64,000 nt of DNA from Erysipelotrichales bacterium (GTDB lineage Bacteria > Bacillota_I > Bacilli_A > Erysipelotrichales > Erysipelotrichaceae), in contig CAJTIT010000013.1 in NCBI GenBank assembly GCA_910576345.1, positions 1-64,000 of the forward strand, written 5' to 3'. The first letter of the stretch is position 1, and the number at the start of each line of letters is the position of its first letter. A model generated the notes under the pieces. The model was not told where the DNA came from, made no database searches, and was given only the letters and a program-made list of their open reading frames with translations. Of the stretch, positions 61,017-64,000 are shown piece after piece. The position numbers and the translations under genes are program-made.

Positions 61017-61619
61017 TCAAATCAAATTAAAGAGTTTTACCAATTCCACAATCAATGTGGATTTCACAAAAGCCGCAATCAAAACAATGACGAAACAGAT
61101 GCACAAATCGCTTAACACACTGTCTGCAAGTGATTGAAAATTTAACCGTTCTCGATTGCTGGAACTGTAAATCAAATACATGGATAGCTGAATGGCACTT
61201 GCGGAAATGAGACAGGCAGCCAACAGATCCAACAAAACTTGCGGTGCTAATGTCATCAAAATACCTGCAAAACCTTTTAAATGATAACTGGCCACAAACA
61301 AAGCACAGGAAAAACCAATCTGTAAACCCTTCGTAAAAATGATAAACGCAATCAGTGGAATCCCTATAATACTGGTGCCAAGAACAAAAACCAATAGAAT
61401 AAACAAAATACCGGTAAAAAACTGATTCGCAAATGATGCATATACTTCTCCTTCTTCATCAATAGCTGTTAAATAGGAAGATAAAGATGCAATATCCGAT
61501 CCATCAATATATTGAGAAAGAAATATTCCTGTAAGAAAACCCGCAATGATCAAGATCGCTATAAAAATATAAACATTTTGATATTTATGCAAAAAACCAT
61601 GATAACTTTTTCTTCTCAT
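61017..61619 (-). CDS. spoIIM: Stage II sporulation protein M
   Basis: Membrane protein of the SpoIIDMP engulfment complex, 200 residues with about five spans. The central GFAGILMTLAPQVLLDLLAA is the family's most typical segment, and the N-terminal FLTGIFLSQYI starts the first helix. GGAAGTG precedes the ATG at 61619. Its location near xerD-deoB resembles Bacillus. Partners spoIID and spoIIP are not in the window. Confidence 0.88.
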   Translation of the reverse strand: MRRKSYHGFLHKYQNVYIFIAILIIAGFLTGIFLSQYIDGSDIASLSSYLTAIDEEGEVYASFANQFFTGILFILLVFVLGTSIIGIPLIAFIIFTKGLQIGFSCALFVASYHLKGFAGILMTLAPQVLLDLLAACLISASAIQLSMYLIYSSSNRERLNFQSLADSVLSDLCICFVIVLIAAFVKSTLIVELVKLFNLI

Positions 61620-61644
61620 TTCATCACTTCCTGTAACATTCTAT

Positions 61645-61673
61645 GAAAAAAAGATGCACATTACGCATCTTTT
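61645..61673 (-). terminator. Terminator after dinB
   Basis: AAAAGATGC (61649-61657) and GCATCTTTT (61665-61673), 9-bp stem, T run on the minus strand. Confidence 0.8.
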
Positions 61674-61686
61674 CCATCGACAAAAA

Positions 61687-62856
61687 TCACTGTTTTTTTA
61701 ATTTTGCCGCCGTTGTTAAATGAATGCCAGGAATCTGTTTATTCAGATGATCCAGCACTTGATCAATCGATTCATGTCCTTTGACATCATCCAATGATAA
61801 TTTCATTTGGTCAATGGAATGTGTCTTGGAAAACAATGATCCAAGACCAATGCCCAAATGACGTACTGCCTTACCGTTTTGATTGCGATCGTACAATAGT
61901 AAAGCATGTTCAAATAATACGGATGCATCACTTGTATAATCTTGTATCGTAATAGAGCGTACCGCATTGGTAAAATCAAAATAGCGAATACTAATGGAAA
62001 TCAGAGAGCCTTTGATATCTTCGTTTTTTGCGCGTTGTGACAATGATAAGGCAAGACGACGCAACACTGTTTTGATTTCATCGTAGTCCTCCACATCACG
62101 ATCCAATGTCGTACCCTGTGATATGGATTGTACGGTCGTATTGTAAGTCAGCTTATTGGTATCATTGCCTCTGGCATTTTGGATATAAGTATAACCATGT
62201 TTTCCCAATAATGTTAAAATAAGCGATTCGTTTTTTTCATCCGCTAAATCACAGATGGTATGGATGCCATGTTCTTTTAATATCGGCTGACTTTTTTTTC
62301 CGATTCCCCACATTTCACTAATGGGAAGCGGCCACAGCTTTCGTGAAATTTCATGCTTGCGCAGTACGGTTATTCCCATCGGTTTACGCATATCACTGGC
62401 CATTTTTGCCAAAAATTTATTGGGTCCTACGCCAATACTGCAAGGCAGACCAATTTCCTCATAAAGTCGCTGTTGAATCATCCATGCAAAATCAAGAGGA
62501 CGTTTATAACGTAGAATCGGTTCTGTCACATCCATGTAACATTCATCAATGCTAGCTGGTTCTATATAGGGTGAGAACTGTCGCATGAATTGAAAAAAAC
62601 GCTCGCTTAATTCTTCATACCATGAATAATCCCCTTTTACAACCACCAACTGCGGACATTTCTCTTGCGCTATCAATAACGGCATTGCGCTATGTACGCC
62701 ATAAGCTCTTGCCTCATAACTGGCCGTAGAAACCACACTGCGTCGATGTAAGCCAGCTACAACAACCGGTAGACCTTCTAAAGCAGAATTTTTCAATATC
62801 TCTGCACTGGCAAAAAAAGAATTCAAATCAATATGAAAAATAACGCGTCCAGCCAT
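61687..62856 (-). CDS. dinB: DNA polymerase IV (Y family)
   Basis: Error-prone translesion polymerase of 389 residues. HIDLNSFFAS and SIDECYMDVT (about 103-112) hold the catalytic acids; VVSTASYEARAYGV is the nucleotide-binding finger. The little-finger domain is present. The C-terminus does not show a clear beta-clamp peptide. AAGGAG lies 8 bases before the ATG at 62856, inside a hairpin that ends the spo0A transcript. No LexA-type box was seen. Confidence 0.94.
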   Translation of the reverse strand: MAGRVIFHIDLNSFFASAEILKNSALEGLPVVVAGLHRRSVVSTASYEARAYGVHSAMPLLIAQEKCPQLVVVKGDYSWYEELSERFFQFMRQFSPYIEPASIDECYMDVTEPILRYKRPLDFAWMIQQRLYEEIGLPCSIGVGPNKFLAKMASDMRKPMGITVLRKHEISRKLWPLPISEMWGIGKKSQPILKEHGIHTICDLADEKNESLILTLLGKHGYTYIQNARGNDTNKLTYNTTVQSISQGTTLDRDVEDYDEIKTVLRRLALSLSQRAKNEDIKGSLISISIRYFDFTNAVRSITIQDYTSDASVLFEHALLLYDRNQNGKAVRHLGIGLGSLFSKTHSIDQMKLSLDDVKGHESIDQVLDHLNKQIPGIHLTTAAKLKKQ

Positions 62857-62901
62857 AAAAAAACTCCTTTTCCTTGTATAATTATAAAGGATAAGGAGTT
62901 T
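62857..62901 (-). terminator. spo0A terminator overlapping the dinB ribosome site
   Basis: AAACTCCTT (62861-62869) and AAGGAGTTT (62893-62901) form a 9-bp stem with an inner CCTT/AAGG pairing. On the minus strand the 3' arm is AAGGAGTTT plus T, so it is both terminator T-run and the dinB Shine-Dalgarno. Confidence 0.65.
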
Positions 62902-62911
62902 AGATTCCAGT

Positions 62912-63742
62912 CTAACGATAGGAATTTACTACATTTTTGTTTTTCAAGCGGTGTTCCAATCGTAGTTTATCAGAAATCATTGCGATAAATTCTGAATTGG
63001 TCGGTTTTGCTTTTGATGCTGATATCGTATATCCAAAAATATCATCGATGGCATCGATGTTGCCACGATTCCAAGCAACTTCTATCGCATGACGAATGGC
63101 TCGCTCTACCCTGGATGCTGTTGTCGCATACTTTCTGGCAATTTCAGGATACAAAACTTTGGTAATCTGTCCTAAGAAATCTACATTCAAATACGTTTCC
63201 AAAATTGCTGTGCGTAAGTACATGTATCCTTTGATATGTGCCGGTATTCCAATTTCATGCAGCAACGATGTGATTTCACTTTCCAATTCCAGTTTTAACA
63301 ATCGCTCTCTTTCTTGTTCATCCATATGTATATCAACCGCCCCAAGCAATCGATTGCTCATTGGTTTCAATCCCGTAATCACATTTAGTTTTTCAATCAG
63401 TTGTGGGATTTCAAATGGTTTCAACATTAGATAATCTACTTTATAATTTTGTACTTGAGAAACAATAAGATCGTTCACGAACGGAGTTGTACAAATGATA
63501 TGATCCGCATGAATTTGATGATCTTTCATTTCTTTCAAAACGGATATGCCATCTTTTTTCGGCATGATCAAATCCAACACCAATACATCCACATGTTTGC
63601 CATGCAGTTCTCTTAGTACCTGTTCCCCGTTTGATGCACTGCCGATTACATGATACATATTATTTTTGCGCAGCGTTTCCTTCATCTCGTGAATCATATC
63701 CAAACTGTCATCTACGATATAGATTTTTAAGCTCTCTTTCAT
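62912..63742 (-). CDS. spo0A: Sporulation master regulator Spo0A
   Basis: Response regulator of 276 residues that starts sporulation. The receiver keeps the acidic pair Asp11-Asp12 (IVDDS), Asp57 (VLVLDLIMP), and Lys near LKPFE. The C-terminal DNA-binding domain has the Spo0A-specific [19 protein letters not shown] and [21 protein letters not shown] segments. GAGGAGG lies about 10 bases before the ATG at 63742. It follows spoIVB, as in Bacillus. Confidence 0.97.
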   Translation of the reverse strand: MKESLKIYIVDDSLDMIHEMKETLRKNNMYHVIGSASNGEQVLRELHGKHVDVLVLDLIMPKKDGISVLKEMKDHQIHADHIICTTPFVNDLIVSQVQNYKVDYLMLKPFEIPQLIEKLNVITGLKPMSNRLLGAVDIHMDEQERERLLKLELESEITSLLHEIGIPAHIKGYMYLRTAILETYLNVDFLGQITKVLYPEIARKYATTASRVERAIRHAIEVAWNRGNIDAIDDIFGYTISASKAKPTNSEFIAMISDKLRLEHRLKNKNVVNSYR

Positions 63743-63847
63743 GGTTCTCTTACCTCCTCTGCAATTTAATTATAAGTGATAAAGGTGCATAATTTGTCGT
63801 ATCTTGCGGAAATAAATGGGTGAATTTGTAAAAGATTGTGTAAATTT

Positions 63848-63883
63848 AAAAAGAAAGCAGATATCGCTATTTGCTTTCTTTTA
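63848..63883 (-). terminator. Terminator after spoIVB
   Basis: AAAGAAAGCA (63850-63859) and TGCTTTCTTT (63872-63881), 10-bp stem; T-rich on the minus strand. Confidence 0.75.
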
Positions 63884-63896
63884 CCTGTGTTTCGAT

Positions 63897-63903
63897 TGTC
63901 GAA
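63897..63903. promoter_or_regulatory. Possible Spo0A box
   Basis: TGTCGAA (63897-63903) equals the 0A-box core and lies within TTTCGA-TTG-TCGAAA (63890-63904). A one-mismatch copy, TGTCGTA, lies at 63795-63801 nearer spo0A. Confidence 0.35.
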
Positions 63904-63908
63904 ACCTG

Positions 63909-64000
63909 TCATTCATTGGCTTCTTTCAGCATCCATTCAATATAGACTCCATAACCGTTGATCGGCTTCGATGTAATGACATGTGTGATTGCTCCTACAA
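63909..64000 (-). CDS. spoIVB: SpoIVB peptidase, C-terminal fragment cut by window edge
   Basis: The last 29 codons on the minus strand read VGAITHVITSKPINGYGV and continue to IEWMLKEANE. This matches the end of SpoIVB, the forespore serine peptidase that activates pro-sigma-K processing. The catalytic region is outside the window. Position directly upstream of spo0A supports the call. Confidence 0.8.
   Translation of the reverse strand, partial: VGAITHVITSKPINGYGVYIEWMLKEANE

Noticed and set aside
1-64000. CRISPR arrays, rRNA or tRNA genes, prophage
   Set aside because: No evenly spaced direct repeats, no tRNA-like T-arm sequences and no phage structural genes were noticed. Not tested with software.

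Overview
The window looks like about 64 kb of core chromosome from a low-GC, spore-forming Firmicute, most likely of class Erysipelotrichia. The sporulation genes spo0A, spoIVB, spoIVA and spoIIM are all present. Blocks of gene order match Bacillus: rlmN-prpC-prkC-rsgA-rpe-thiN-rpmB, ispH/cshB/nfo, cmk-der-gpsA, spoIVA-hup, and xerD-deoB beside spoIIM. The lineage call is inference from gene content and protein style; no search was run. I saw no rRNA, tRNA, CRISPR array or prophage. The only mobile DNA is the cut-off end of an IS30-like element at the left edge.

Layout. 1-310: IS30-like remnant. 311-5938: translation, cell-wall-signalling and ribosome-assembly operon (RlmN, PP2C phosphatase, PASTA kinase, RsgA, Rpe, ThiN), convergent with rpmB. 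6458-9866: secreted glucosaminidase with a C-terminal dockerin, then a membrane-anchored Cadherin-like surface protein. 9911-17243: ispH, DEAD-box helicase, nfo, cyclophilin lipoprotein, ispG, class B PBP. 17340-22160: rpmG, an MBL-fold hydrolase and a seven-gene comG pseudopilus operon. 22309-30468: efp, a coiled-coil membrane protein, cmk, der, gpsA, prfC and an alaR/alaT-like pair. 30556-35431: PfkB-family sugar kinase, purA, MATE exporter, ECF-type sigma factor.

35487-46260 is the most interesting part, a nitrogen-assimilation island. It holds type III glutamine synthetase (minus strand), and divergently a split archaeal-type glutamate synthase in three genes plus an asparagine-synthetase-like gene, then type I glutamine synthetase, an ANTAR-domain RNA-binding regulator and CTP synthase. 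Each of the three nitrogen transcription units starts from a TTGACA promoter with a 17-bp spacer. Each then runs straight into a hairpin with a six-base loop reading A-A-A-G-R-N, whose bases are also the 5' arm of an intrinsic terminator. That is the shape of an ANTAR antitermination site, and the presumed regulator is encoded beside glnA. The regulator's receiver domain has lost its acidic pair, so the signal may not be phosphorylation. I infer that one RNA-binding protein switches both glutamine synthetases and the glutamate synthase by letting polymerase read through.

46315-49959: purF, converging with purC-purB. 50285-54492: galE, a small unknown, spoIVA behind a clear sigma-E promoter, hup, and a zinc metallopeptidase. 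54690-59798 (minus): murT-gatD, mrp, deoB, xerD. 59799-60308: no conventional gene, but a candidate micro-ORF between terminators. 60309-64000 (minus): a TrmN6-like methyltransferase, spoIIM, dinB, spo0A and the end of spoIVB.
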